Below, in pieces: positions 1 through 8,674 of a DNA stretch of 64,000 bases. The stretch's first letter is position 1, and every line of letters starts with the position of its first letter. Position numbers and translations under genes: made by a program. The stretch covers positions 1-64,000 of the forward strand of contig DAOUEL010000002.1 in the NCBI GenBank assembly GCA_034430595.1, given 5' to 3'. This DNA comes from E44-bin32 sp034430595. GTDB lineage: Bacteria > Chloroflexota > Anaerolineae > Anaerolineales > E44-bin32. Under the pieces are notes generated by a model that saw only the letters and a list, made by a program, of their open reading frames with translations, was not told where the DNA came from and did no database searches.

Positions 1-284
1 TTAGCGGGCCACTCCCGCTGGGATATCGCCTCCTGCGCTGCGACTGCAGCCAGGACAGCATCCGTTGCGCGCGGGAAAGCATAGAAGAAGGCGTCACCCT
101 GGGTATCGACCTCGCTGCCATTGTGCTGGGAGAATGCCTTTCGCAAGATCCCGCGCTGTTCGGCCAGTAAATCCGGGTAGCGATCGCCAAGCTCATGAAG
201 CAGCCGGGTCGAACCTTCGATGTCCGTGAAGAGGAAGGTGACGGTACCGGAGGGAAGGTCAACCGTCGAAATCTCCCCGGTCAT
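1..284 (-). CDS. Class III adenylate/guanylate cyclase, N-terminal part (runs off left edge)
   Basis: This is the first 94 codons of a class III nucleotide cyclase, read on the minus strand from an ATG at 284 and cut by the window edge. The N-terminus has the catalytic-domain hallmark TFLFTDIEGSTRLL, and TQGDAFFYAF follows about 45 residues later. The two aspartates (FTD and QGD) are the usual metal ligands of the family, so the visible half looks catalytically competent. It would make cAMP or cGMP from ATP or GTP; the substrate-specifying residues lie outside the window. Chloroflexota and Actinobacteria often fuse this domain to an AAA/TPR module, which cannot be tested here. The gene starts 43 bases after the stop of the MFS-cNMP-binding gene on the same strand, so the two are probably co-transcribed. 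Confidence 0.88.
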   Translation of the reverse strand, partial: MTGEISTVDLPSGTVTFLFTDIEGSTRLLHELGDRYPDLLAEQRGILRKAFSQHNGSEVDTQGDAFFYAFPRATDAVLAAVAAQEAISQREWPA

Positions 285-327
285 AATGTTATTCTCTTCT
301 GGTTTCCACGTGGACTTTTTATCAAAA

Positions 328-2121
328 TCAACCCGCCCCCGATCCTGCAGCTTCCAGACGAAGCTCACGCAGCGCATCCTGATCAAGTCCCCGCAAACGC
401 GGCAGGTCAGCCTTATGCGTGGTCGCAAGGCGGTCAGTCAGCTTCGACAGGAACAAGTAGCGCAGGCGTGGGTTGGTCATCGCCGCATGCAAGTTTCCGT
501 CTGGAACCTGCAGCAGCTTCAGCTTGGTTTCGGCCACGACATCTGCCGTGCGCGGCGTACTCGTCAGCGCTGCAATCTCACCAAAAAAGTCGCCAGGACC
601 CATCGTGGAGAGCGAGTGCACCTGCCCATGCACGTCGGTTGCACCAGCCACTGCCGTTCCACCCAGGATGAAGTAGGCCTCCCTCCCGCTCTCCCCTTGC
701 CGTAGAATCGAGCTTCCTTGCTCCACTTCGAATACGGAGGCATGAGCGATGAAATCCTGCCTCGCATTGCCCTGCAGTTCACCCATTAGCGGTAAATGCG
801 CCACCAAAACCTTAAAATCACTCATCTGGGCAGCCCGCATACCCACCCGGGCGGACTGTGCCGGTGCAGCTCTCAGCAGTGCTAGCTTCATCCGCCACGC
901 TGATGTCGGCGAACCTATGCCCGGCAGGAGCAAGGCAATAACCCCCGTCGCCCCGACTAACAATCCGCAGATCAAGACCATCGTCCGCACGTCGATCACG
1001 TCCGCCAGGCCTGCCGCTGCCATGCCGAGTAAGCCGATGAAGCTCGCAACCACCGAAAAGGCACTGTTCACGCGCCCGCGCACCTCCCTGGTTGTGTTGC
1101 GCTGCACGAGTAGATTTCGTGAAATCGAAAAAGGAGCATTGACAAACCCGGTGAGCATCACCAGGCCAATTGCAACTGGGATTATGGCCACTCTCGAGTA
1201 CAGGACACCGATCACCCCGAAGCTGAGCAAGCTCAATGCGATCCACTGGCCCTCACGTAAACGATCGGCCAAGCGCGCCATCATGAAACTGCTGACGACG
1301 AACCCGACCGAAGTCAAGCCCTCCATCAGGCCAAATTCAAACTCGCTTGCCCCTAACGCTTGCTCGGCAAAGGGCAGCAGCAACGTATTCCATAGGTAGA
1401 CACCCAGTACAAATGGGATATACAGGGTAAGCAGCGACCTCAGGATCGCGCTGGATGCGATAAATCGTACGCCCTCACGCATGTTGTCGAACACAAGCTT
1501 GACGGATGTTCGTCCTTCTACCACAAGTGGTTTAATTTGAGTGAGTGAGATAAAAAGAGCCGAAATGACGAAGGAAGCAGAATCGAGGTAGAAAGCCCAT
1601 TCAATTGGGTAGCGTGCCGCAATCAAACCAGCAGCCGCGTACCCGATCGCACCGGATCCCCAGTTGCTGATGGCGATGAATGAATTAGCCGCCGCCAATT
1701 CCTCATCTGAGGCAATCTCAGGAAGAACACTGGCGTGTGCAGGGGTGAAAAACTGAGTCGCTGCCGTTGAGAGCATAACCAACACGTACAACCACCCGAC
1801 GCCAAATGGCAGCAGGATCGGGATCAGCAGGATCAGGATGGCATTGGCCACGTCGGACAGGATCATGATCCGCTTGCGGTCCATGCGGTCCACAAAGACG
1901 CCCGCAAATAGACCTACCAACAGGCTCGGCCCGGCTGTCGCCATCAACATTAACCCGACGCTCAAAGCCGATCCCGTCTGGCGGTAGACCACGATCGATG
2001 CCGCCAAGCTTGTAAGCGATTTCCCGATGGTCGAGATCAGCTGTCCAGTCCAGATGTAGGTGAAATTGCGGTTGCGGAAAATCGAAAACGTTGAGGGCTT
2101 AGCTTCCAATCCAACTCCCAT
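328..2121 (-). CDS. MFS transporter with C-terminal cyclic-nucleotide-binding domain
   Basis: This 597-residue protein has two parts. Residues about 10-415 form a 12-helix major facilitator transporter of the macrolide-efflux-like (MFS_3) type, with the loop motif GVFVDRMDRKRIM after helix 2. Residues about 435-560 form a cyclic-nucleotide-binding domain with the phosphate-binding cassette FFGEIAALTSTPRTADV, keeping the Glu and Arg that hold the cyclic phosphate. The substrate is unknown; drug or metabolite efflux is the usual role of the MFS part. The ATG at 2121 is preferred over the in-frame GTG at 2127 because a strong GGGAGGGAGG ribosome-binding site lies at the right distance. A nucleotide cyclase gene follows 43 bases downstream, suggesting that transport is tuned by the cyclic nucleotide made next door. 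That link is inference. Confidence 0.9.
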   Translation of the reverse strand: MGVGLEAKPSTFSIFRNRNFTYIWTGQLISTIGKSLTSLAASIVVYRQTGSALSVGLMLMATAGPSLLVGLFAGVFVDRMDRKRIMILSDVANAILILLIPILLPFGVGWLYVLVMLSTAATQFFTPAHASVLPEIASDEELAAANSFIAISNWGSGAIGYAAAGLIAARYPIEWAFYLDSASFVISALFISLTQIKPLVVEGRTSVKLVFDNMREGVRFIASSAILRSLLTLYIPFVLGVYLWNTLLLPFAEQALGASEFEFGLMEGLTSVGFVVSSFMMARLADRLREGQWIALSLLSFGVIGVLYSRVAIIPVAIGLVMLTGFVNAPFSISRNLLVQRNTTREVRGRVNSAFSVVASFIGLLGMAAAGLADVIDVRTMVLICGLLVGATGVIALLLPGIGSPTSAWRMKLALLRAAPAQSARVGMRAAQMSDFKVLVAHLPLMGELQGNARQDFIAHASVFEVEQGSSILRQGESGREAYFILGGTAVAGATDVHGQVHSLSTMGPGDFFGEIAALTSTPRTADVVAETKLKLLQVPDGNLHAAMTNPRLRYLFLSKLTDRLATTHKADLPRLRGLDQDALRELRLEAAGSGAG

Positions 2122-3013
2122 CGCCACCCCTCCCTCCCCATAGAATCATCACAAAGATAAAATCGAGCAATCTAGCTCAGATCACCAGACTCAGGTTTGC
2201 CCGTGACTGATTCGTTTAGATGAGCACCAACAGAACTGCTTTTTGACGGCTACCGGAGAGGAACCATCTACACTGGACGAGCAGCCAATGAATATGAATT
2301 CCAGGGATAAAAACCCGCTCCTCGAGCAGGGCGCCGGCCTATGCAGGATTGAAGTATCGAAGCTCGTTCAACTTGGATGAGGTCGCGTTCCAGCACAGGT
2401 AGAGTACAACCTCTGAAATTGAAACGCAATACCCAGCGAAAGTGGGCCGATTCTGCAACTAGTATATTCCCTGCAGGGCACAATAATCGAACTTCACGCC
2501 GTATGTAGCATCATGTATGAGAAACAGTTCCCCTTCGGTTCAATTCAGAATTCGGAGAAATATGTGTTCGAGAAATCGTTCCTGGCTGAATTCCTTGACA
2601 TATTTACGCTTGTCTTCATCAGCGCCGGCGCGCTGGTGGCCAGGGAGATATCCTTGTCGCCTGGCGGCTACTCGCAATGACACTTTAATGTTATCCCGAG
2701 GAGCAGTGCGACGAGCGATACCAAAGACACAGTCTGGGTGAACTCGCCACAAGGTCGCGGGGATGCAGCAAGTTCCATATGGATGCATCGTGGGGAATCC
2801 TCACCCTGCGGGTTCGGAATGACAATGATGTTGTCATTGCAAGCGGAGCGAAGCAATTTCCTACTGGAGAGGAATAGGTTTGATTGCGGCGCTCGAAGGC
2901 GGCCGGAAAGATTGCCACCCCGGCCAGTACTCGGGGCAGGCGTCTCCTGGCGGCTCCATCTAATGACATGAGGAGCAGGCCTAGTGCTACCGATGGACAT
3001 CATGATTGGCGGG
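2122..3013. other. Gene-free interval with degenerate dispersed repeats
   Basis: No convincing gene is present in about 890 bases. Short open frames occur on both strands but lack ribosome-binding sites and recognisable protein motifs. The first 100 bases would hold the promoter of the MFS gene, but no clear hexamer pair was found. Positions 2669-2860 hold repeat-like inverted sequences, listed separately. The region separates two minus-strand units. Confidence 0.6.
2669..2860. repeat. Cluster of degenerate interspersed inverted repeats
   Basis: Three pieces resemble a family of short intergenic repeats of the form TGTCATTGCGAGCGNAGCGAAGCAAT or TGTCATCCCGAGGAGC found in many environmental bacterial genomes. 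They are CGCAATGACA at 2673-2682, TGTTATCCCGAGGAGCAGTG from 2689 closed by GGTTCGGAATGACA at 2811-2824, and TTGTCATTGCAAGCGGAGCG from 2831 running to AAGCAATTT. The TGTTATCCCGAG and TTCGGAATGACA ends are imperfect inverted repeats of each other, enclosing about 135 bases. The family resemblance comes from memory of similar sequences. Copy number cannot be judged from one window. Confidence 0.5.
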
Positions 3014-3781
3014 CTAAATGTAGAGCCGGTCGCGGTCGACTTCCTCGCGCAGCAGACGCAGTTCCTCGGCGCTCGGACCCGGGTTCGACTCGATCTCGTC
3101 CGCTAAAAGCAGTTCGAAACCGGTGTTCTCGACCACCTGCTCAACCGTTACACCCGGCTGAGTCGCCAACAGCTGCATTCGCTTGCTTTCGGGTTCGTAA
3201 CCGAGAATCGCCAGGTTGGACACAACCCGGTATGGTCCCGTATCACGCGGCAGCCCGGCCGCCTCGCGCGCGCCGGGTCCGCTCAGGTATCCGGGTGTGG
3301 TGATGAAGTCGATCTTCTCCACGAAGCGCCGGACATCATGCCGCATGATGGCGATCGTGCGCCAGCAGTGCGAGCCGACATCGTTGCCACCTCCACTTCC
3401 CGGCAGGCGCACCTTCGGATGGTCGTGCTCGCCGATGGTCGTGCTGTTCAGGTTGCCGTACGGATCGATCTGAGCCCCGCCCAGAAACCCGTACTCCACG
3501 AAGCCGCGCTGCGCGGTCTCGACGATGTCCAGGATCCCCGATGCCGCCACAGCCCGGTGGAAGCTGCGCCGTTCACCGACGGCCAGCGGGAGCGAATCGA
3601 GAATCGCGCCGGTCCCACCAAACTCGAAGATCGCCACCAGGTTCGGCGCGTGCATCTTCTGCGCCAGCGATGCGGCCAGCATCGGGATACCCGTGCCGAT
3701 GAAAGCCGTGGTGTTATCGGGCATCAAGCGGGCGGCGGAACAGATCAGCAGTTCGCTGGGGTTGTACCCGAGGTCGCTCAT
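3014..3781 (-). CDS. Family I CoA-transferase, beta subunit
   Basis: This 255-residue protein is the beta subunit of a two-subunit family I CoA-transferase of the glutaconate CoA-transferase/IpdB type. It has GTGIPMLAASLAQ near residue 30 and the loop LPGSGGGNDVGS near residue 128. In LVAIFEFGG, Glu53 sits where GctB carries the catalytic glutamate that forms the enzyme-CoA thioester. That position is consistent with true transferase activity, although hydrolase-like relatives exist. The gene overlaps the alpha-subunit stop by four bases (ATGA), so the subunits are translationally coupled. No neighbouring gene reveals the acyl substrate; 3-oxoacid, glutaconate or a ring-degradation intermediate are all possible. 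Confidence 0.85.
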   Translation of the reverse strand: MSDLGYNPSELLICSAARLMPDNTTAFIGTGIPMLAASLAQKMHAPNLVAIFEFGGTGAILDSLPLAVGERRSFHRAVAASGILDIVETAQRGFVEYGFLGGAQIDPYGNLNSTTIGEHDHPKVRLPGSGGGNDVGSHCWRTIAIMRHDVRRFVEKIDFITTPGYLSGPGAREAAGLPRDTGPYRVVSNLAILGYEPESKRMQLLATQPGVTVEQVVENTGFELLLADEIESNPGPSAEELRLLREEVDRDRLYI

Positions 3782-4755
3782 GACGTCCTCCCGGGCACCA
3801 TCGCCTTCAGTTCCTGCAGCCGCCTCTCGCCGACAAGCCCCAGGTAGGCTGCCTGATCAGGCAGGCCGTAGATAAATTTCTCCAGGTAAGCCTGCGCGCT
3901 CTCCGCCTCCTGCGAGGCCTCGACCCAGGCTTTGATCGCCGGCTCATCGCGCTCATAGAGGTAGCACATCTCGCCAGGGTGTGAGCCAAAGGGCGCCTCC
4001 ACAACAGCGTCCACCAGGTAGTAGGGGATGATCGTCTTCTCGGGCGTTGCCCGAATCTGATCGGTCGGGACGATTTCTTCAGCGCTGATCAGCAGCTGCT
4101 TGGAGGCCCGCGCCAGCTCGGCTGCAAAGCCGCTGATGCCGTCGATCTGGGCGTTTCCATACCGGTCCGCCCTGTGCACGTGGATCAAGCCGACATCCAG
4201 GACAAGCGCCGGCAGCAGGCAGAGCGGCTCGCCGGTGAATGGGCATTCGACCACCTTCGCTGCGCTGTATCTCAAGGTATCGCTGCCCAGCATCGATCGC
4301 ACGGGAAGGAAGGGCACCCCCATGGCGGCGGCCTTGAAGCGCCAGGCTAGCGCGGCATTGCTCCACTCCACACAGCGTTCGACCCGCCCGCTCTCAACCT
4401 CCCGCCGCAGCGCGTTTGAGACCCCGTAGACCTCCAGGCCGATATAGGTGATGTCAAGCGCCTTAACCAGACCCGCCGCCAGCAGCAGGTCAGCTTCGAG
4501 CACGCCCTGACCAGCCAGGCGCAGATCCCCGATCCCCTGGCGGACGATTTCCCGCGTGAGGGACATCGGGCAGCGCACGCTGCCGTAGAGCTCGATGCCG
4601 ATGTAATCACCGGGGTGGATGAAGGTACGGACAGCCTCGGCTTCGCTCATGATCTTGTCGACCATGCCCTTCGGTTTGTCACGATTCGAGGCGCGAAACG
4701 CATCCATGTCAATCGGCTGCAGCAGCGGGCCGAGTCCCTGCTCGATCACTTTCAT
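3778..4755 (-). CDS. Family I CoA-transferase, alpha subunit
   Basis: This 325-residue protein is the partner alpha subunit of the CoA-transferase (GctA/IpdA type). Near residue 30 it has the segment DKIMSEAEAVRTFIHPGDYI, followed by a Rossmann-like CoA-transferase domain. An earlier in-frame start at 4839 exists, but the ATG at 4755 is preferred because GGACGGAGGG precedes it at good spacing and homology-like sequence begins there. It is the first gene of a two-gene unit with the beta subunit, joined by an ATGA overlap. The enzyme should move CoA between acyl groups in the cytoplasm. The substrate is not deducible. The 140 bases upstream contain the terminator of the peptidase gene that precedes it on the same strand. 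Confidence 0.85.
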   Translation of the reverse strand: MKVIEQGLGPLLQPIDMDAFRASNRDKPKGMVDKIMSEAEAVRTFIHPGDYIGIELYGSVRCPMSLTREIVRQGIGDLRLAGQGVLEADLLLAAGLVKALDITYIGLEVYGVSNALRREVESGRVERCVEWSNAALAWRFKAAAMGVPFLPVRSMLGSDTLRYSAAKVVECPFTGEPLCLLPALVLDVGLIHVHRADRYGNAQIDGISGFAAELARASKQLLISAEEIVPTDQIRATPEKTIIPYYLVDAVVEAPFGSHPGEMCYLYERDEPAIKAWVEASQEAESAQAYLEKFIYGLPDQAAYLGLVGERRLQELKAMVPGRTS

Positions 4756-4842
4756 TGAAGCCCTCCGTCCCTGAACATTTGGAGAAATGAGCAAAGCAAT
4801 GATAGATCGGGGGAAGGAATCAGGCCAACGCGGAACCACGTT

Positions 4843-4876
4843 GAAAAAAGAAACGGCGGCCCGGTCGGGTCGCCGT
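4843..4876 (-). terminator. Intrinsic terminator after the first LysM-M23 gene
   Basis: On the minus strand a GC-rich stem (arms 4853-4862 and 4867-4876, ten pairs with one G-T wobble, four-base loop) is followed by TTTCTTTTTTC. It lies 20 bases past the stop of the peptidase gene at 4897 and upstream of the CoA-transferase start. Confidence 0.8.
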
Positions 4877-4896
4877 GGATCGCCAGCGGGAGGACA

Positions 4897-6081
4897 TCAA
4901 GGCAAATAGTTGAGCGGATTGACCTTGCCGTACTGGTCGTTCATCATCTCGAAATGCAGATGCGAGCCGGTGCAGTTGCCGGTGCAGCCCATGGCGCCGA
5001 TGACGTCGCCCTGGTAAACCGTCTGACCGCAGCCAACGTTGATCGCGCTCAGGTGAGCATACAGGGTCTGCCAGCCGTTGCCGTGATCGAGCACGATGAC
5101 ATAGCCATAGCCCCAGTCGTTCCAGCCCGAGTAAACCACAACACCCGTATCGGAGGCGAAAATCGCATGGCCTGTATCGCCGGCCAGGTCGATCGCCGGG
5201 TGGATCGAGGAGTAGTTATAGCCCGAAAGATAATGCAGGGGCGTGGGGTATATAAAGGTACCTGTGCCGACAGCCCCATCCACAACGGTGCCGCATGCCC
5301 CCGGTCCCAGGATCTTGGCCACTGCTGGATTGGAGCGTGGAATGCGCGGCGCGCTCCAGGAAACGAGTTCACGGTGCCCACCTGGGATCATCAAGACCTG
5401 GCCAGCTTCGATGGTTGGATTAGCGGGATCCATGTTGGGATCCAGGTTGTTTCCGGGCCAGATGAGGATGTCGAGCGAGTCGACACCGAAGAAGCGTGCG
5501 ACGCCGTTCAAACCATCACCGGCATGCCAGACATACAGCGTGCCATCCACTGGCGGAATCTTTAATTCCTGTCCAGGAGAGAGTCGATGAGGATCATCCT
5601 GCAGCACATCCTCATTGCCCCATAAGATGCTCTCCGGTTTGAGGCCGAATTTTTCGGCGATACCAAAGAGCGTATCCCCTTCCTGGACCTGGTAGCGAAT
5701 CACATCCATGCGGGGTCGTTCAGGGAAAACCGTGTGCAGTTCCGAAACGCGCGCCAGGCTCGGCTCAATACGGCCACCACCCGAGAATGGCGGCAGCTCT
5801 GCCCGCTGCACTGGCTGAGCCGCTACAGCCTCCATGGCTGCCGGCTCTTCAGATGCTGCAGCGGATTGAGGAACATCAGCGGGGAGCGTGTTCCACCCCA
5901 GGCGTGCTACCCAGACACCGAGCGCGATCACGACCAGGAGCGAAAGGTGGCCGGCTAATCGGAGCAAAGACTCGCGCAGCGTCAAGCGCCCGATGCGAAT
6001 CCACAGCCCAATACGTTCGACGAGATACGCGAGGGTCGCAGGTTTCTTTAAATCCGGGGAGATCTTCTCATTCTCAGGCAT
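4897..6081 (-). CDS. Membrane-anchored LysM-LysM-M23 peptidoglycan endopeptidase
   Basis: This 394-residue protein is a LytM-type zinc metallopeptidase. About 45 cytoplasmic residues precede one transmembrane helix (LSLLVVIALGVWVARLGW). Two LysM peptidoglycan-binding motifs follow at about 130-175 (QVQEGDTLFGIAEKFGLKPE) and 185-235, then an M23 domain at about 285-390. The M23 zinc ligands are present: HPAID, LYAHLS and SHLHFE. It should cleave peptide cross-links or act in cell separation outside the membrane. Three cysteines lie in the M23 domain (NVGCGQTV, MGCTGNC), which might form a disulfide. The next gene upstream is a clear paralogue with the same architecture. An intrinsic terminator follows the gene. 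Confidence 0.9.
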   Translation of the reverse strand: MPENEKISPDLKKPATLAYLVERIGLWIRIGRLTLRESLLRLAGHLSLLVVIALGVWVARLGWNTLPADVPQSAAASEEPAAMEAVAAQPVQRAELPPFSGGGRIEPSLARVSELHTVFPERPRMDVIRYQVQEGDTLFGIAEKFGLKPESILWGNEDVLQDDPHRLSPGQELKIPPVDGTLYVWHAGDGLNGVARFFGVDSLDILIWPGNNLDPNMDPANPTIEAGQVLMIPGGHRELVSWSAPRIPRSNPAVAKILGPGACGTVVDGAVGTGTFIYPTPLHYLSGYNYSSIHPAIDLAGDTGHAIFASDTGVVVYSGWNDWGYGYVIVLDHGNGWQTLYAHLSAINVGCGQTVYQGDVIGAMGCTGNCTGSHLHFEMMNDQYGKVNPLNYLP

Positions 6082-6146
6082 AAATCAACATCCAGCACGC
6101 GTATCCTATCAGCCCGGCAAATCATGGTCAAGATCGATGCCCAGCA

Positions 6147-7184
6147 TTACGGAAGCACAAACCACGGGTTGACAAAGCCACCCTCAAATCGCACCTCGAA
6201 GTGCAGGTGCGGCCCGGTCGAGTTCCCGGTCGAGCCAGCCAAACCTATCGTCTGTCCCTGCTGCACGCTCTGCCCGCAGCCGACGTTCACCTGACTCAGG
6301 TGGCCATATAGCGTCTGCCAGCCGTTCCCATGATCGATCATGACCATATTGCCATAACCCACCGTTGACCAACCGGCAAAGACGATCACGCCGCTGTCGG
6401 CGGCGGAAACACCGGTACCTGTGCCAGCCGCAATATCGATCGCCAGGTGGCCGGACCAGTAATCATTGCCGGAAACGTAGTGATTAGGTGTTGGCCAGAT
6501 AAAGCCGCCCGTTCCCACGGCGCCAGTGAAAGTCCCCGAACATCCGCCCGGGCCGAAGGCGGAACCGACGCCGGCCTGACCCCGGGCGATCGTCGGCACG
6601 AACCACTGCTTGAACGCGCGAGCACCACCCGGGATAATCAACCAGGTGCCAGGCTCGATCTCAGGATCCAGCGGGTTGAGCTGGTTCCCGGGCCAGGCCG
6701 AGATATCCTCCGGTTGAACACCGAAGAAATCGGCCACCTTGGATAGCTCATCGCCAGGCTGCCACTGATAGTAGGTGCCATCGACCGGCAGGATGTTCAA
6801 TTCCTGTCCAGGGCGAAGCAGGTGCGGATCATCGTCCAGGGTTTCGAAATTTCCCCACAGGATCGTCTCAGGCTTAACATCAAATCTTTCAGCAATGGCG
6901 AAGACCGAATCGCCTGATTGTACGGTGTAGCGCACGACATCCACACGCGAGCGTGCGGGTTTTAGCGTGGTAAGGTCAACAGCCCGAACCAGCGCTCCCG
7001 ATTTGGGCGAGGGGTTATAACCCGGGAGATCAACCTGCTCGGGATCATATCCTTCGATATTTTCATGTGTCGGGATCGGGTCGGGGATAAGCGCTGACCG
7101 CGCCAGCGAGACGTTCAAGGAAACAGTCCACGCTGCTGCCAGGATAGCGAACGCTGCAAGCACAATTGGGGCTGTGCGTTTCAT
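6147..7184 (-). CDS. Secreted or anchored LysM-LysM-M23 peptidoglycan endopeptidase
   Basis: This 345-residue paralogue of the downstream gene begins with a short signal or anchor segment (TAPIVLAAFAILAAAWTVSL). Two LysM motifs follow at about 95-140 (VQSGDSVFAIAERFDVKPET) and 145-195, then an M23 domain at about 250-345. The zinc ligands are complete: HLAID, LYGHLS and PHLHFE. The role is cell-wall remodelling at the outer face of the membrane. The ATG at 7184 is chosen because the hydrophobic segment starts just after it; an in-frame TTG at 7214 has no better ribosome-binding site. It follows rho by 39 bases on the same strand and may be read from the rho promoter. About half the residues match its neighbour by eye, implying tandem duplication. 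Confidence 0.88.
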   Translation of the reverse strand: MKRTAPIVLAAFAILAAAWTVSLNVSLARSALIPDPIPTHENIEGYDPEQVDLPGYNPSPKSGALVRAVDLTTLKPARSRVDVVRYTVQSGDSVFAIAERFDVKPETILWGNFETLDDDPHLLRPGQELNILPVDGTYYQWQPGDELSKVADFFGVQPEDISAWPGNQLNPLDPEIEPGTWLIIPGGARAFKQWFVPTIARGQAGVGSAFGPGGCSGTFTGAVGTGGFIWPTPNHYVSGNDYWSGHLAIDIAAGTGTGVSAADSGVIVFAGWSTVGYGNMVMIDHGNGWQTLYGHLSQVNVGCGQSVQQGQTIGLAGSTGNSTGPHLHFEVRFEGGFVNPWFVLP

Positions 7185-7223
7185 GGGTTGAATTTTACCG
7201 CGCCTGGATCCCAAGCGAGCGTG

Positions 7224-8501
7224 TTAACCCATGTCCGCAGTCAGGGACTCGAGGAACTCGAGATTGTTCTCGGTTCGCGCCACACGCTGCAAAATCGCCT
7301 CGGTCGCAGTTGTAATATCCATTCCGCCACCGTTGGGCGGATCCACCAGCTGGGCATACATGCGCCGCATCAGCCAAACGCGCTGGGTGAGATCCGGGCC
7401 AAGCAGCAGCTCTTCCCGCCGGGTGGAGGAACGGTCGATATCGAAAGCCGGGAACACACGCCGCTCCTGCAGTTTGCGGGAGAGATGCAGTTCCATGTTA
7501 CCGGTGCCCTTAAATTCCTCGTACACGACATCATCCATGCGCGAACCGGTATCGACCAGACAGGTGGCAATAATCGTCAGCGACCCGCCCTCTTCGATGT
7601 TGCGGGCAGCGCCGAAAAAGCGTTTCGGTGGGTAGAGCGCGGCCGGATCGATGCCGCCCGAGAGTGTCCGCCCGGAGGGCGTTACCATCAAGTTGTATGC
7701 ACGTGAGAGCCGGGTAATCGAATCGAGCAAAATGGCGACATCCCGGCCGCACTCGACCAGCCGTTTGGCGCGTTCGAGCGCCATCTCAGCAGCCCGCACG
7801 TGAGAATTGACCGGCTCGTCAAAAGTGGAGGCGATCACTTCGGCATCGACCGAGCGGTCCATGTCGGTCACTTCCTCCGGCCGTTCTCCGATCAGGGCTA
7901 CCATCAAGTGCACATTCGGGTAGTTGGTCGAGATCCCGTTGGCGATCTGCTTCAGTACGGTCGTCTTGCCGGCTTTCGGCGGTGAGACGATCAAGCCACG
8001 CTGACCCTTCCCGATGGGCGCCACCAGGTTGATCATGCGCGTGGCCAGGGTAAAACGATCGGTCTCGAGGTCAAAGCGCTCGAGAGGGAAGATCGGGGTC
8101 AGCTCCTCGAAGCGCGGGCGGTCTTTCGCTTCCTCGGGATCCAATCCGTTGATCGATTCCACCCGCAGCAGCCCAAAGTACTTCTCGGTGTCCTTGGGAG
8201 GGCGGATCTGGCCAATGACCATGTCGCCCGTTCGCAAACCGAAGCGCCGTATCTGGGATTGTGAAACATAGATGTCATTCCGGCCAGGGAGATAGTGATC
8301 TGCCCGCAGGAATCCCATCCCCTCGTTCATGATCTCAAGTACACCGCCGCGCAGTTCCAGGCCGCGTTTCTCTGCGTCGGCCTGCATGATACGAAGGATG
8401 AGATCCTCCTTCTTCATGCGCGTGGCGCCAGGAATATCGTATTCCTTTGAGAGGGCGCGCAAATCGGGCAGTGTCATTTCTTCAAGCTGGCCAATGTTCA
8501 T
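7224..8501 (-). CDS. rho: Transcription termination factor Rho
   Basis: This 425-residue protein is Rho, the hexameric RNA-dependent ATPase helicase that ends transcription. The N-terminal Rho-N helical domain (LPDLRALSKEYDIPGATRMK) is followed by the RNA-binding cold-shock-like domain (GMGFLRADHYLPGRNDIYVS). The ATPase core has the Walker A loop SPPKAGKTT at about 173-181, then ALIGERPEEVTDM, and LLDSITRLSRAYN as Walker B. Length matches the basic family size of about 420, with no large insertion. The ATG at 8501 follows TTTTGGAGTCC at proper spacing. A promoter at 8675-8703 and a leader of about 167 bases with a stable hairpin precede it, leaving room for the autoregulation by attenuation known for rho in other bacteria. 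Confidence 0.97.
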   Translation of the reverse strand: MNIGQLEEMTLPDLRALSKEYDIPGATRMKKEDLILRIMQADAEKRGLELRGGVLEIMNEGMGFLRADHYLPGRNDIYVSQSQIRRFGLRTGDMVIGQIRPPKDTEKYFGLLRVESINGLDPEEAKDRPRFEELTPIFPLERFDLETDRFTLATRMINLVAPIGKGQRGLIVSPPKAGKTTVLKQIANGISTNYPNVHLMVALIGERPEEVTDMDRSVDAEVIASTFDEPVNSHVRAAEMALERAKRLVECGRDVAILLDSITRLSRAYNLMVTPSGRTLSGGIDPAALYPPKRFFGAARNIEEGGSLTIIATCLVDTGSRMDDVVYEEFKGTGNMELHLSRKLQERRVFPAFDIDRSSTRREELLLGPDLTQRVWLMRRMYAQLVDPPNGGGMDITTATEAILQRVARTENNLEFLESLTADMG

Positions 8502-8638
8502 TTAAGGACTCCAAAAGAGTTGGGATCGTTGATGTGGCTGGAGGGAAGCAGATTCAATACCTAAGCCGTCACCTTATTGTGGTCACAAGACGGAAGTTGA
8601 CTAATGATCGATGCTGATTCAGGATCGATTGCTGGGGG

Positions 8639-8656
8639 GGCCGCTTTCCAGCGGCC
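8639..8656 (-). promoter_or_regulatory. Hairpin in the rho leader
   Basis: A perfect 7-bp stem (GGCCGCT / AGCGGCC, four-base loop) lies about 12 bases past the inferred rho transcription start. On the minus strand it is followed by a run of C, not U, so it is not a standard terminator. Such a position fits a leader structure; function is not shown. Confidence 0.4.
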
Positions 8657-8674
8657 TTGTCTCTGAACGCTGGC

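Noticed and set aside
2122..3013. Several frames of 70-110 residues as small genes
   Set aside because: They cross the inverted repeats, overlap one another on both strands and lack ribosome-binding sites.
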